From Isochrysis galbana (lineage: Eukaryota; Haptophyta; Isochrysidales; Isochrysidaceae), in NCBI GenBank assembly GCA_018136815.1, contig CM030935.1, positions 3,794,299 to 3,858,298 on the forward strand: a DNA stretch of 64,000 nucleotides. Reading direction: 5' to 3'. Shown piece after piece: positions 1 through 11,440 of the stretch; positions within the stretch are counted from its first letter, which is position 1, and the number at the start of each line of letters is the position of its first letter. The position numbers and the translations under genes are program-made. The notes below the pieces were generated by a model. That model was not told where the DNA came from and did no database searches. It saw only the letters and a list, made by a program, of their open reading frames with translations.

Positions 1-59
1 CTTTCCTCTCGCGGTCTCACCCTCTCTCTTTCTCTCGCTGCCCTCTCCCGCGCGTGCGC

Positions 60-490
60 TCTCTCTCTCTGTCAACCTTCTCCTCTCTGAGCTAGCCGAA
101 AGGGAGGAGGGAGCTAGAGCCGAGCGAGACGGGGGGCGGCGAGGGAGAGCGAGAGCCCCAGAGAACGAGGTGGCACCGAGACGTGCAGAGTCCACCATTT
201 ATTATATGTGCAAGGAGAGAAGAGAGAAGAGAACTCCAGTGGTGAGAGAGGAGGTGGAGGGGGTGGGAGAAGGTCAGTGTCCGTCTCTCTCTCTCCCTCT
301 CCCTCTCCCTCTCCCTCTCCCTCTCTCCCTCTCCCTCTCCCTCTCTCCCTCTCCCTCTCTCCCTCTCCCTCTCCCTCTCTCCCTCTCCCTCTCTCCCTCT
401 CTCTCCCTCTCTCCCTCTCCCTCTCTCCCTCTCTCCCTCTCCCTCTCTCCCTCTCCCTCTCTCCCTCTCTCTCCCTCTCCCTCTCTCTGC
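60..490. repeat. CT/CCCTCT low-complexity tract
   Basis: Almost pure pyrimidine on the plus strand, built of CTCTCC and CTCT units and densest from 282 to 490. Long open frames across it, such as Ser/Pro/Leu on one strand and Arg/Glu on the other, are by-products of the repeat and not genes. Confidence 0.95.
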
Positions 491-582
491 TCATGCTGCT
501 GCACGCGCACAGCGGTGACGCGCGCGAGGAAGGAGAAAGGAGAGTTTTCTTGTTGGCGCCGCTCCCCGAGGGATGATGAGGT

Positions 583-664
583 GGGGGGGGGGGGGGGGGG
601 GGGGGGGCACGAGGAGGCGAGAGGCGAGATGCCGATCCCCCCCCCCCCCCCCCCCCCCCCCCCC
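583..664. repeat. Facing poly-G (25) and poly-C (28) tracts
   Basis: A run of 25 G at 583-607 is followed after 29 bases by a run of 28 C at 637-664. The two runs can pair as a hairpin on either strand and could each form G-quadruplex or i-motif structures. Homopolymer lengths are likely to be imprecise in the assembly. Confidence 0.9.
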
Positions 665-1541
665 GGGAGAGGGAGGGAGGGAGAGAGAGACCGAGGAGGC
701 TCCTCGCGCCGCGCCACATCTCTACAGTAAAGGAGACATTCTGAAACCCCGCAGAGAGCGGGAAACCTGCGCGAGCCCGCACAACGTGAACGCTGCAACC
801 TTCTCTCTCTCCCACAGAGGGACAACATGGGCGTGGAAAGTTCTGTGCCTTCACTTCCGCTTCACAACTTCTCCACGACGTTCGACACGTGTGGAAGCGG
901 GCGCGGCCATCGTCAAAAAATAAATCCGGATATAATTTGCGGACAGAGGTAACATCTGAATACCTGGCTTTTCAGGACAGGTCCTTAAATAATTTAAGGA
1001 CAGACTTTATTGGTAGTGGCGTTCCGCACTATCTCCACCAGGCGCCCATAGCCATAGCCATAGATAGCCCAATTCCAAATCGCACGACACAGATTATTTT
1101 TAACCAAATTTCAAAATCTACTCTCGAACTATCGACGTGTTTGTCCTTACAACACACAAAATCTTTAAAAACTTCTTGGGGTGCTTCCGTGGTTCCTCTC
1201 TCGCTCTTAGACCAAATTTCCATCGAGTGTATAATAAAACAGTCAGTGTGTGAGGCGAGTGTTCGGCCGATGCTCTTTGCTTCAAGACCCACTGTAACCT
1301 CGTCTTTCACAGTCACACATATGAAACTAGATTGGATACCAGAAGACTTCGCAAGGTCCTCTCGAGCGCGCGCGTTCCGTCTCTCTCCCGCGCCTTTCAG
1401 TGCAACCCCCTCCCCCCCGCGCGCCGCCCCCCTTCTTCCCCTCCCCCCCCCCCCCCCCGCCGCCCCCCGCCGCCCCCCCCCCCTCCCCCTCCCTCACCCC
1501 CGCGCGCGCGGAGAGAGAGAGAGACGGAGAGAGAGAGAAGG
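665..1541. other. Intergenic / 5' flank of the DNAAF9 gene
   Basis: Between the homopolymers and the first gene lies mixed sequence, AT-richer at 900-1330, then a C-rich stretch (1405-1500) just before the start codons at 1542. Short open frames on both strands here show no recognisable domain. It is probably the promoter and 5' untranslated region of the next gene. Confidence 0.4.
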
Positions 1542-4500
1542 ATGATGATGATGACGCCCCCCCCGCGCGCCGGCGGCCTCGCCGACTCTCTCGGCGCGCT
1601 GCACCGGCTACAGCGGCTGCGCGCGCTTCTCGGGAGCGAGGGGCTTGATGCGCTTTGTCTCATCGGCGGTGTAGACGGCCGCCCTGCCGCAGGATCGGGC
1701 AGGATCGCCCAGGGAGGCCTCTCTTCCTCAGCACTCGCAGGAGAAGCCCTCGGCTGGCTGCTTGGAGCTCTCTCTGGCCGCTCTCTCGCGGGCGGTGCGA
1801 CGGCAGAGGTGTTCGAGGAGGTAGTACTCGTTCTCACTCCAACCCACGTCCGACTCTACCTCCCGCGCGACGCCTGGATTGCGCTGGGTCCAAGACTCGC
1901 CATGTGGGACAACCTGCAGCTCTGGCTGCCGCCCACCGGCGCACAAGACGACTTCGAGCTGCTCGAGGAGCACAAGGCTCGCTCATTCGTGCAGATGCTC
2001 TGCGGTGTCGGCTCGCTCGGCGTTTGCCTTAATACCGGCGACGCGCGTGCCGGCGCCGCCTCGACCGTCGAATCCTGGCCGCTCGTACAGGTGCGCCACC
2101 GTCCGCCATGCTCGGCCTGTCCCCTTGCTGACGAGCCTGCCCCCTTCACCCGCCGACGCAGGCGTTCGCTCTCTCGCAATTCGAAGCGGAGGGTGGCGGC
2201 TCCTTCCTCACCACTCGCATCGCCGTCAGTGGCGTTGCCGAGGCCATCTGGCCGCTGCTCTCACAGCTTGACGCACCGTCACTCAAGTGGCTCATCACCG
2301 AGGAGGCAAGCCGGCTCCGCGAGAGATGGCTCGAGACGGAGAAGAGCATCGAGAGTGCGGTCTGCCGCTCGGCCACTTCCAACGTCGCGCACCGCGTTTC
2401 TGAGGCTGAGCTCGCCGAGCCAGTGCTCACCTACGCCGCACATGGCGAGGTTCAAGCCGACGTTGCCGCTGCCGCCGATGGCGCGGCACATGGTGGCGGC
2501 CGTCTTGGCCGGACGCGTCTTCTCATTGGCAGCCGGGCCCAGCTGGTCGAGAGCTCGGAGGGGTGCACGTCGGCGCTCGCCGGCGCGCCGGGCGGCTGCG
2601 AGCGCGAGCCACGCCATCTACTTCTCGAGGCCGCCGAAGCGGCCGGCCCTCTCTACGCCTGCCGCACAGTCTTCCTTGGCTCTGCGGTGCACGCTCCGCC
2701 GCGTGCGCCGTCGACGCTCGGCTTTGACTCACTCGTAGCGGATGAAGGGAGCGAGGGCGCCTCCAGCGCGTCGCTCCAGCCTGTGCCTTCGCCTGTCCGG
2801 CGCGGTCCGGCGCGCGGCGTGCGCATGGCAGCGGCTGGCCGCTTTGCTCCCGGCGCGGGCGAGGACGCCGACGCGCACAGCCTTGAGGTGGCCGAGATGC
2901 AGGGCATCTACTCTGCGCTGGCATCCCTGTTGCTGCAGGCGGTCGCAATCACCTTCTCGGACACCGCCAAGCCCGCGCGTGCGGCCGGGCCTCTCGCCGC
3001 TTTCGCCGATGCTTTCTCAGCCGCGGCACTCGCGCTCTCTGGCGGAGGAGGAGGTGGGCCCACGGGCACCCTGGTCAAGCAGCTCGGCGGCCTGCTCATG
3101 CCCCGCCCGCTGGGCGCCCACGCCCCTGCCCTTTCCGAGGTGGAGAAGCGTATGGCCGACGCTCTGCGGATGGCTCTCGGGCTCCGCTGCGACGAGGCCG
3201 GGCTATCGCGCCCATCGGACGCATGTCTGGCCTCACTCCACGTGGTCCTCGAGCCGGTCGACCTGCATGGTGCCCCGCCTGCCGAAAGCAGCAAGGCTTC
3301 GGTCCTCGTTGCCGAAGGGCGCTGTCTCCTGCGCATCCGGGCCTCGCTCGGCCTCGAGAGCGGCACCGTGGCGGTCGGCGAGACAGTCGCCGCCGACGGC
3401 CTTGGTGGTATTGTCGTGCTCTCCGACGCCCTTCCCAGGTACAGCTGCTTCCGTGCACCGGGCGTGGAGGCAGAGGCGGCTGCGGAGCTGCTTGCGCCGT
3501 GCGAGCGGATGGCCGAGGTGATGGAGCAATCCGCTGCTGCCAGTGCGGCAGGAGTCCGACTCGCCTCGGCTCTGGCCGACGGTGGCGCCCACCCGCTCCT
3601 TGGCAAGCTGCTTTGCCCACCTCTCGAGGGCTGTGCACTCGTTGTTCCCGGCTCCGCTATGCTGCCGCCGCTCGCTGGCACCCTCTACGCTCTCGAATAC
3701 GGCTTGCTTCTCCGCCATCCCCACATTGGAGCGCTCATCATCCGCTTCGACTCCACGGGCGCCGCGCCGACGTCCGCCGCTCTTCTCGACACCAGCAGCG
3801 GCGATAACGACACTGAGTCGGCGCCGGAAGACGGCGAGACGCCGCTTGTCAAGGTAGATGTACAGCCTGCCGGGGCACAGGAAGATGACTATGCGACGCG
3901 GCACGCCCTCGACACCCCTGCCACAGGAGGCGCCGCCTCCATGCCTCTCCTGCTCGCCTTTGGCTGGGACGCGGCCGCGCGGATCACTGGCGCGTCCCGA
4001 GCCGCGCAGGGCGGCATCGCTGGTGCGGTGGGTGCCGTCACCGCTGCACTCGCCCCGCCCCCTAAGCGGCCGTCGCTCCCCTTCACCGGTGAGGGCGGAG
4101 GCATCGCGGCGGTCATCGGCGCGGCCGCCGCCATCGCCTCGGGGGAGCGCGGCGGCCAGTCGGGTTCGTCAGAGGAGCTAGTCCTGGCAATGGTTTCCGC
4201 GACTGCGCGCCGTTCCTTCCTGCGCGAGGTGCTTCCCGCGTGGAAGAGCCGCTGGGAGGGTTCGGTGACGCGCTACCGCGCTGACGGCATTGCCTCGATT
4301 GCTGACGCCGCAGCTGCCGACGCTGTGGCCAAAGCCGACGAGGCCCTTGTCAAGCAAGCGGTAGCAAAGATCAGTGAGCTGTCGCAACCTTGGCCGCGGC
4401 CAGTCCACGCGCATGCTGCCGCCGCCCGAGCGCGTGGCGACGCGCGTGACATCGCACTCGCGTCTGCCTTACCTGCCTCGCCGCCACCTCCCCGCACACC

Positions 4501-6119
4501 GGTTGTGGGCCCGCCACTCGATCTGGTCGCCGTTGTTGGCCTGCCGGGATCAGGCGTCCACGAGGCAGCCGACGCGCTCGTCGCTGCCACCGCCACAGAT
4601 GTGCACTGGCGCCGCGCTAAGGCCACATCGATCGCTGAGGTGGCTACCGCCGTCTCCCAGGCCGCCACCGTGCCTTGCACGGCTGCGCCTAGCCGCCGCG
4701 AGGTAGTTCTGCTTGAGTTCTGCGGCTTCTCGCCCATGGCGCCGCTCCTCGCCGCCGCCGCAATGCCCGCGCCCAACCGCGTCGCGATTCGTGTATGCGC
4801 CGCCGCGTGCGTCATGCACGCGGGGCGCGCGCTCGAGAGGACGGACGAGCCGGGCAGCGGCCGATGCGCCGCCGGACTGCTCGAGCAGGCGGCGGCCGGC
4901 TTCTGCCAAACCGTTCTTCTTGCGCACTGCGGAGACATATCGCAGGTGTGCCCCACGCTTAGAGGATGTACACGGCTTTCCAATGGTCTCCGGGCCATTG
5001 TGAGGGTTCCCCCTTCCGCTCAGCCCCTAATCCCCTCCCCACGCACTTAAACACAAACATTCCCACCTACCCCCATCCGCTGTATTGCAGGATTCGGTTC
5101 GCACCATATCGCATCTGATCGCCGCAGCCAACCCGCTTGCTGCCGTTGCTCGCGCACGCAACGGCGCTGGAACCTCTGCTGCCGGCGCGCTCGGTCCGTA
5201 CCTCTCTGTGGTAGGTCCCAAGGGCGAGGGTGCACCCACTTGGTTCGATGTCGGCCCCCAGGCATACGCACGAGCTGCCACCATCCCCGGCTGGCCAGTC
5301 GCGCCAAGTGTGCAGACGCCACAGTCGTCGCCAAAGCGGCGCGCCGCTGCGCCAATTGCGCCATTGGCCGACCACGAACTCAGCGCTTACGTAAGCCCCG
5401 ACACTTTCTCCATCCCACCTCCTCCCGAACCACCACTCATGCTTCCAGCCCTGCGGGCGGCGCTAGCACCGCTCTTCGCCGCAACTGTGCCTTCGCGTCG
5501 ACTCCTTCACGTCAAGGGCGTCCTGCGCGCCGTGCCGGCCGCTGGAGCGCCTGCCGAACTCATCGAGATTGATGCGTCGGTGGGAGCCTTCTATGCGCCA
5601 AGTGCGGCCGGGGCGAAGGCTGTGACGCCCCTCGTGATCGCGGGTGGGGGCGAGTCGCGTCTCCCCCTTGCAAGAGCCCTCCTGTCTGCCCGAGACCTCC
5701 CGGTGCTACAAAGGCTCGCTGAATCCCTGCCGCAGGATGAGGTGCGCGAAGCGCCGCGAATGCTACATAGAACTTGCCAACATGGAAGAGGACGTGAGAA
5801 CAGAGTGTCTTCCGAGGATGTCTGAATCTCCCTAGCGACTTATTGTTTGCATATGGCCTCTCCAACACAGGTTCAAGAAATCGAGGCGAAGCTTGGCGAG
5901 CTCCGCTTGCCCGACGGCTGGTTCTATGATGGCTCTGCCTACATCTCCGAGGATGGCGCACGCTCACGCAGCCATCCAGGACTCGAGGCGGCCATCAAGG
6001 GGCGGCTGAGTGAAATCAATGCGGCGAGCAGGGAAGCCAACGCCGCGGCCTCAGCGGCCATCGCGCGCGCCGACGCAGAAGGAGACCGATTCCTCGCTGC
6101 GGTGGCTCGTGGCGAGTGA
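1542..6119 (+). CDS. DNAAF9: Dynein axonemal assembly factor 9 (Shulin/C20orf194) orthologue, four exons
   Basis: Exons 1542-2090, 2162-4999, 5091-5741 and 5871-6119 (TGA) join in phase 0 through GT-AG introns of 71, 91 and 129 nt, giving 1428 residues. The human protein is about 1180; the excess is Ala/Gly/Pro-rich insertions. Collinear landmarks support orthology: the exon 1/2 junction reads WPLVQ-AFALSQFE, matching the family's VQAFALE segment; there is a degenerate P-loop GLPGSGVH at about residues 976-983; IAAANPLAA begins exon 3; and exon 4 carries the C-terminal LPDGWFYDGSAY motif followed by a helical tail. In ciliates and animals this factor packages outer dynein arms in the cytoplasm and holds them inactive during delivery to cilia. 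The start is the first of four tandem ATG codons. A GTAAGC/AG pair at 5391-5448 is not used, because removing it breaks the frame. Confidence 0.88.
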
Positions 6120-6940
6120 GGGACGAGTCACTGGTACAACTTGGATCCCCGCCCCCAAGCCACGTGCACCTGCTTGCGATGGCTCGTCAGAATATTTAGT
6201 AGCGCGGTAGGATGCAGCGCATGGTGGCTTGAAGGTAGTGACAATGGGATTCGCTCTAGAAAAGGGGGAGAGGATGCGCAAGTCTGTGAAATCCGTTGGC
6301 CACATCGCGCATCGATATAGTGCGAGGTAAATGGTAGCATGATGCAGCTATGAACGACGGCATTTGGGCCGATTTGAAGAATAACAGGCTGGTGACCCTC
6401 ATGCCTTGGATGTCGTTGCACGATGCCGGCATGCCCCGACAAGTTGGCAACGAGATCATATGCCCATCAAGCCTTTGACACGATCGTGATTCTTGGGCGT
6501 GTTTGCGGTTAGGCTTTACTAACCTTCTGCAAATGAGAGGTGAGATGATGGCGTCAAGGTTTGGCTCGGCGAAAAATGATGGCCGTCAATGGGAACCACA
6601 AGGCTGCTCAAGGCGTGCGTTAAATGTGGACGACTGCCATTGCTACGTGTTCTCAGCTATAGAAGAATTGATTGAACGATGCTCCATGCAGACGGGAGGG
6701 AGGCGGACGGCAAAGAGCGTGAGTCGGAGTCACGGGACAGGGGGGGGGGGATGAGGAGGTAGCACAAACAAATTTGAGCCCGATGCTTGATGGTCAGTGT
6801 GCCCTAAGCGTTGAACAACTGATGGCTAGTGAAAATAGTGGGCAAGCAGCGCGCTACTCGCCACCAACGGCAGCTAGCAAACAACTAGCACAATGGGCAA
6901 CCTACTTACCTACCTACTACTATTTCTTTTATAAAAACCT
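6120..6940. other. Intergenic, no gene seen
   Basis: Downstream of the DNAAF9 stop. Only short unsupported open frames on both strands, plus a G11 tract near 6740. Its first part is presumably the 3' untranslated region. Confidence 0.4.
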
Positions 6941-7110
6941 TTACATATTCTTACGGCACTCGCGGCGAATGGAACCGCTACTACACGTAGTATACTTTCT
7001 ACTCCCCCACTACTCGGCCCTTCTCCCCCCGCCATCAGGCGGCTCCCCCCGTGCGCTACTAGGGGGATTGGGGTGAAGGGCTTAGATATGGTCCGGTGCC
7101 CCCCCCCCCC
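6941..7110 (-). repeat. Dispersed repeat, inverted relative to 29650-29850
   Basis: This stretch (GCGGCGAATGGAACC, ... GCCATCAGGCGGCTCCCCCC ..., CTTAGATATGGTCCGGTG) is the reverse complement of 29650-29850 with good similarity. Related ends occur at 26140-26250 and 50575-50680. It looks like the end of a transposable element family with no coding capacity here. Confidence 0.7.
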
Positions 7111-7790
7111 CCCCGTGATCCGTTCCCCCCTTCCTCCTATGGCCCTCCCGGGCTGCGGCGCTGCGGCGGCGGACTCCGTCTCGACTTATCCTGTAAACAG
7201 AGGCGAGACTTGCCATTTTTCGGTGGGCGGAGCTCTCGCTCACGCCCACTCCCTTCTCCGCGCTCCGCGCTCTCTCTCCCCTCTCCTGCGGCACACGCGA
7301 TGGCGCGCCTGCGCGCCTGCGGCAGGCCTCCAGCTGCCCTCTGGCGTAGGGGGCATGGGGAGGCGCCTCTCATGCTCTCATGCTCTCATGCTCTCAGGCA
7401 CTAAGCCGCCCCTCCGGCCTCTTGGGAGGGCCTGCCAGTCTCGCCCTCATGCCCCAACTGAGTAGTTTATACTCAGTTGTGATAGAGCGCGCCAACGCGC
7501 CTCTCCTCTCCTCAGCCCCCCCGCCCCCCCCTTGAGTGCTGAGCGCTACGTCTTCGGCTTCGGAACGAGCCCAAGCCGCGGCCATGATCGCACATGCATA
7601 GCTGAGGCGCTCTGATGCCCCGCCCGCCCGCCCCCGGGCCCTCGAGCGGCGACGTCCCATTGGCACCTGTCGGGGCCTCGTGGCCGCAAAGCGGGCACAT
7701 CGCGCTTCACTGGCTAAGCTGATGGCACGGAAACTTAGCTCGTGTTTCGTGCCTTGTGTGTTGCAGACTAATAATAATACTACTAGCTAA
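7111..7790. repeat. Repeat-rich intergenic DNA with AACTGAG palindrome
   Basis: Contains GC-rich sequence similar to 29470-29640 in inverse orientation, a triple ATGCTCTC tandem (7372-7396), and an imperfect palindrome at 7455-7479 (arms CAACTGAGTA / TACTCAGTTG). No gene is supported. Confidence 0.6.
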
Positions 7791-7791
7791 T

Positions 7792-7940
7792 CAATGTTAT
7801 ATCCTAGCCAACCCCACTAGCTAATTGGACATAACTTTTCCGTCCCGGAATCCCGCCATGCCTGACGGGCCAGGTGTCCGAGTGATACCGGTTACCGGGG
7901 GGTGGGGGCACTGCCCCCTCCCCTCGATATTTGTCCTCCC
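7792..7940 (+). repeat. Dispersed repeat paired with 15525-15655
   Basis: This block (CCTAGCCAACCCCACTAGCT..., GGAATCCCGCCATGCCTGAC..., GGTGTCCGAGTG) matches the reverse complement of 15525-15655. The two copies are inverted with respect to each other about 7.7 kb apart. Confidence 0.7.
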
Positions 7941-8327
7941 CCCAGTGCATGCACCGACCCCGCGCACCCCAGCGCGTCCTCTCCTCGAGTCCACGCTGGG
8001 GGAAAACCCCTTTCGGGTAAAAGCAACGCAGGGGGGGGGGGCACTCGTGAGATAGGAGCCCAGAAGCGCTAATCTCTAATCTCCCTCGCTAGAGCGAGTG
8101 GCCGCGGCGAGCCGCGGCCCTTCCCTCCTGGCTCTGGCGCCCCCGTCTTCTCTTACCCAAACGGGGCGAGAAGACACGTATCTGCCGGAGGGGAGAGCTG
8201 CCGCTCCCCCCTCCCCTCCCTCTTCCCTTTTCCTCCTCTCTTCCCTGCGGCGGCGCGCGCCTGCGGCCCCTCTTCAAGTCCCCAGGTGGCCTGCAGGGGC
8301 CTGGGAGCACAGCTCAGGGGGCAGGTG

Positions 8328-9212
8328 TAGGGCGGTCAAACAGGGGCTTTTTAACGACTAGTAAGGGTTGGGCTGCATTTTTTGACCGTGGCGCGAGGCC
8401 CAATAAAAAACCTCCGGGGGGGGCTACCTGACGCTACGAAAATCTTCGCCAAGAAATGGTGCGATTCGCTCCCCGCGCGGCTTTCCCGATTGGCGAGACT
8501 GTGTGGGTGGCCCCTGTGTATTTGGTATCTGGCGGGTCCCCCCATCCAGGTGGATCGTCAAGAACGGGCATGCAGCGCGCCCGGAATCAGTTCGAAGTTG
8601 GGCTCTCCGGGCCTCACTCGGAGACGTTGAACGTGCAATGGGCTCAGCGGATGGCTGATTTCGACGAGGTTTCGGCGCGCAGCTTGCCCGATTGGCGTGA
8701 CTGTCTGGGTGGCCCTTGTGTATTTGGTGTCTGGCGCCCCCCCCCCATCTTGATGGATCGTCAAAAACGGGCATGCACCGCGCCCGGTCTCGATTTGAAG
8801 TTGGGCTCTCCGGGCCTCACTCGGAGACGTTGGACGCTCAGCGGATGGCTGATTTCGACGAGGTTTCGGCGCGCGGCTTTCCCGATTGGCGTGACTATGC
8901 GGGTGGCCCCAGTGTTTTTGGTGTCTGGCGGGGCCCCCCATCCAGGTGGATCGTCGAAAACGGGCATGCACCGCGCCCGGTCTCGATTTGAAGTTGAGCT
9001 CTTTAAGCCCTTTCCGACTTTAGCGTCTTTCGTCAATATTTGCTTACGTTTTGTTGTGGGGGCCCAAGGGGGAGGTCTGGGTCCCAATGGGGCCCGGATA
9101 TGTGTTAGTTGGGTGTATTGGGAACTTTCTACCGAAAAAAATCCTGAAATTTCCTTAACCGTGAGATGGTCATTTTTCACCCCTAATAAAAAAACCCTGT
9201 TTGACCGCCCTA
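8328..9212. mobile_element. Non-autonomous TIR element with TAGGGCGGTCAAACAGGG ends
   Basis: The left end (8328-8345) and right end (9195-9212) are perfect 18-bp inverted repeats, each starting with TA, consistent with a TA target duplication as in Tc1/mariner-type elements. No transposase is encoded. The interior holds three tandem copies of a roughly 200-bp unit (8472-9000). The right-hand 170 bp (9046-9212) recur inverted at 48944-49115. Related single ends lie at 28744, 48944, 57969 and, weakly, 61505. Confidence 0.75.
8472..9000 (+). repeat. Three tandem copies of a ~200-bp unit
   Basis: The marker CCCGATTGGCG recurs at 8485, 8687 and 8881, giving periods of 202 and 194 bp. Shared landmarks are GATTTCGACGAGGTTTCGGC, GGATCGTC.A.AACGGGCATG and GAAGTTG(G/A)GCTCT. 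The open frames crossing it are repeat-derived. The unit shares its start, middle and end motifs with the 205-bp array at 62.3-63.25 kb. Confidence 0.85.
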
Positions 9213-9289
9213 CAAACACCTGGCAGGCCATGGCCCCTCCTGCCTCTCCCTCGCTGGCTCTCGCGCCCCTGCGGGTCGACTGGAGCTGG

Positions 9290-9550
9290 CTGGGGGGTCC
9301 TGAACAGGGGGGCCCAGGGGGAGGAGGGGCTGGTCTGAGGGATGGGCTGGCCACGACAGGCCAAGGCGGGCGAATCAGGCGTGCCTGTGGGGAGAGGGAT
9401 GGGTCAGCATGGTAGTGTGCTCCTGGCAGGCCATCAGGCGTGCCAGGAGAGTGGGTGGTTCCTCCCCCATGGCAGGGGAGGAGTGGAGAGAGAGGGGGGC
9501 TCGTGCCCCCCCATGGGCGAACTAAGTATAAACTTAGTTGTGTGTGTTGC
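9290..9550 (+). repeat. Dispersed repeat ending in AACTAAGTATAAACTTAGTT palindrome
   Basis: A 230-bp block (GGCCCAGGGGGAGGAGGGGC ... GAGAGAGAGGGGGGCTCGTG) is followed by CCATGGGCG and a 20-bp near-perfect palindrome at 9520-9539. The block recurs at 53475-53710 in the same orientation and at about 29115-29300 inverted. The palindrome recurs alone or with flanks at 7455, 29095, 52666, 55219 and 57527. Confidence 0.75.
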
Positions 9551-9978
9551 AGACTAAGCGTTAGACCTGATTGGTTTGTTTTAATGTTTTTGTTGTGGCC
9601 TGGGGGGGTAGTACAAGGCTAGTGGGAGGAGTTGTACACACTCGCATAAGAAAAAGGAACGTACGAAATGAGTACATAAGCGCAAGCAAATTCACACTGC
9701 CGGGCGCGCGTCACGTGCACGTCAGGTCCTCGGGCGCGCGTCACGTGCTCATCAGGTCCTCCCAGGAAGCCCGTGCAAACAATCGCAATCACAGCGCAAT
9801 CCGAAAACATCTCGAATCCAATGTTGCGGGGTATATGCTTGGGTTCTAAATGGCGTCTAGCTGCCAATGATCGTCGTCACATGGGACATTTCAGACGTGC
9901 CCGCCGACATTTCGGGAACTGTCTTGCTATTTCTCTATGCACTCCAGTGTGCCTCGCCCATGGCTTTCGCAACTCTCA
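9551..9978. other. Intergenic with 30-bp direct duplication
   Basis: GGGCGCGCGTCACGTGC is directly repeated within 9701-9761. Otherwise I see nothing assignable before the 3' end of the minus-strand SAP/cold-shock gene. Confidence 0.4.
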
Positions 9979-11240
9979 TCAGAAAGCAAGAGCGTGCGAA
10001 AGGCATGGTGAGCTGCGTCCTCCCTATCACCGAACTCTTACCTGGCCGACAGGAGAGCTCCGGGGCCCCGCACGCGGGCCTCGCACATGAGCGGCCACCC
10101 TTGAATACCATGCACCCACCCATCCCGGCATGGAGCGCCTCGACTAAAGGCGTCCGCACCTGCTACACTGTACTCGACAAATTCGCCGATAGATAGGATG
10201 CGATCGCCCATCGGGACGCGAGTCGACACATCCAGCGCGGAGGCATCTAGCGGCACCTCGAGCTTCTCCTGTAAGTCTACGATAGTGCCCCTCCCACTCA
10301 AAGGGTCAAAATGGGAGCACCTGACAACATTCGCGGAAAGAAGAGAGTTTCGAATCACAAGACTGCCAGACCAGCTGAGGGTTGCAAGTATGGGTCAGCT
10401 CTGTCAGAAGATAGCCGGCCGGCGCTGGCTTAGGGAGGTGTCGAAACTCACCAACCGAGTCTCCGACCACTAAGGGCGGCGAAGGCAGCGTGTTGCTGCG
10501 CCGCCTGGACTGAGACCGATAGATTGATGGAAGGATTGTCCGAGAATCGTACGCTCTCAATCTGGGCTAACCGACGATACTCAGGCCCTGCGGCCTCCGC
10601 CAGCTCCCCATGCAAGCGCGCATGCTCCTCGTCATAGTACTGCCACAGCCTGTCGCGCCGTGCCAACCGTTTAGCGGATCGACGCGCTAACGCGTCCGCG
10701 TACAGCCCCTCGTTCTCCGTCATCACCTATGCAGACCGGTGAGGGACGCATGCGCCTCAATCCTCTGCTCGGCGCAGGCAGTGAGCTAAATAACTATTCT
10801 AGCTATCGATAACTGTGTGCGGGTTGCCCCAGCCAACTCCTCCTCGCCCTCTGATCTTTCTCGCCGGTGCATACCTCTGTGTCGAATGGTGTGCTTTGCT
10901 GACTGAGCTGCGCTCCGTTCGCCTCTTGAGGTTTCTTGGGCCGCCGCTGTTGTTTCACCGGCTGAACCAGCCCCTTAGCCGTTCTGGGCGCCGAGTCGCC
11001 CCCCCGCGCCGCCCTGCGCGCCGTATCAGACACCCCGTGTGCGGAGTCTTCAATTCTGCTGACGAGCTCCGCTTTGTTCCCGCTGACTCTGAGGCCCTTG
11101 GCGCGGCAGACAGCCTTGAGCTCGTATACCTTGAGATCAGACAGATTACGCACGCTCATCTGCGCACCGGCCGCCCTCAGCGCAGCGCCGCCCGCAGAGA
11201 GCAGCGCGAGGCAGAGCGAGGCCGCGAGCGAGGCCGCCAT
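9979..11240 (-). CDS. Signal-peptide-like, SAP domain plus cold-shock-like domain protein, four exons
   Basis: On the minus strand exons 11240-10875, 10726-10452, 10320-10042 and 10012-9979 join with consensus donors (GTATGC, GTGAGT, GTAAGA) into 317 residues. Residues 1-26 form a hydrophobic, Ala/Leu-rich leader. Residues 32-66 are a SAP motif (LSDLKVYELKAVCRAKGL), a helix-extended-loop-helix that binds DNA in known families. An Arg-rich linker and a helical segment follow. Residues 213-303 resemble a cold-shock domain: GWCSHFDPLSGRG at the RNP1-like strand and ARVRGPG at the end, spliced together in frame across intron 2. This suggests a nucleic-acid-binding protein, perhaps sent to an organelle because of the leader. 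The last exon is short and the least certain. An in-frame upstream ATG at 11435 would hide the leader, so I chose 11240. Confidence 0.7.
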
Positions 11241-11440
11241 CGCAGCGCGCGGCGGGTTGAGGGCGGGGAGTGGGGGGGAGAGTAGGGGAGCGGGGAAGGG
11301 GGACGGGAGGGGTTCCCTCGATACAAACTTCTTGGAAGAATGCCCTCCTAGTAAAGTATAAAGTAAACCCGTAGCGGAGGCATCCGCGCGAAAGCGTGGG
11401 GCGGGGCGAGCGGAAGGCGAGGAGTGTTTAAACATAAGTC

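Noticed and set aside
114-854. Long Arg/Glu- and Ser/Pro-rich open frames on both strands
   Set aside because: They follow the CT/GA repeat and homopolymers; all frames are open and none has a domain.
5391-5448. Possible 58-nt GT-AG intron in DNAAF9
   Set aside because: Removing it shifts the frame into an early stop, while reading through keeps homology-bearing sequence (LLHVKGVL) in frame.
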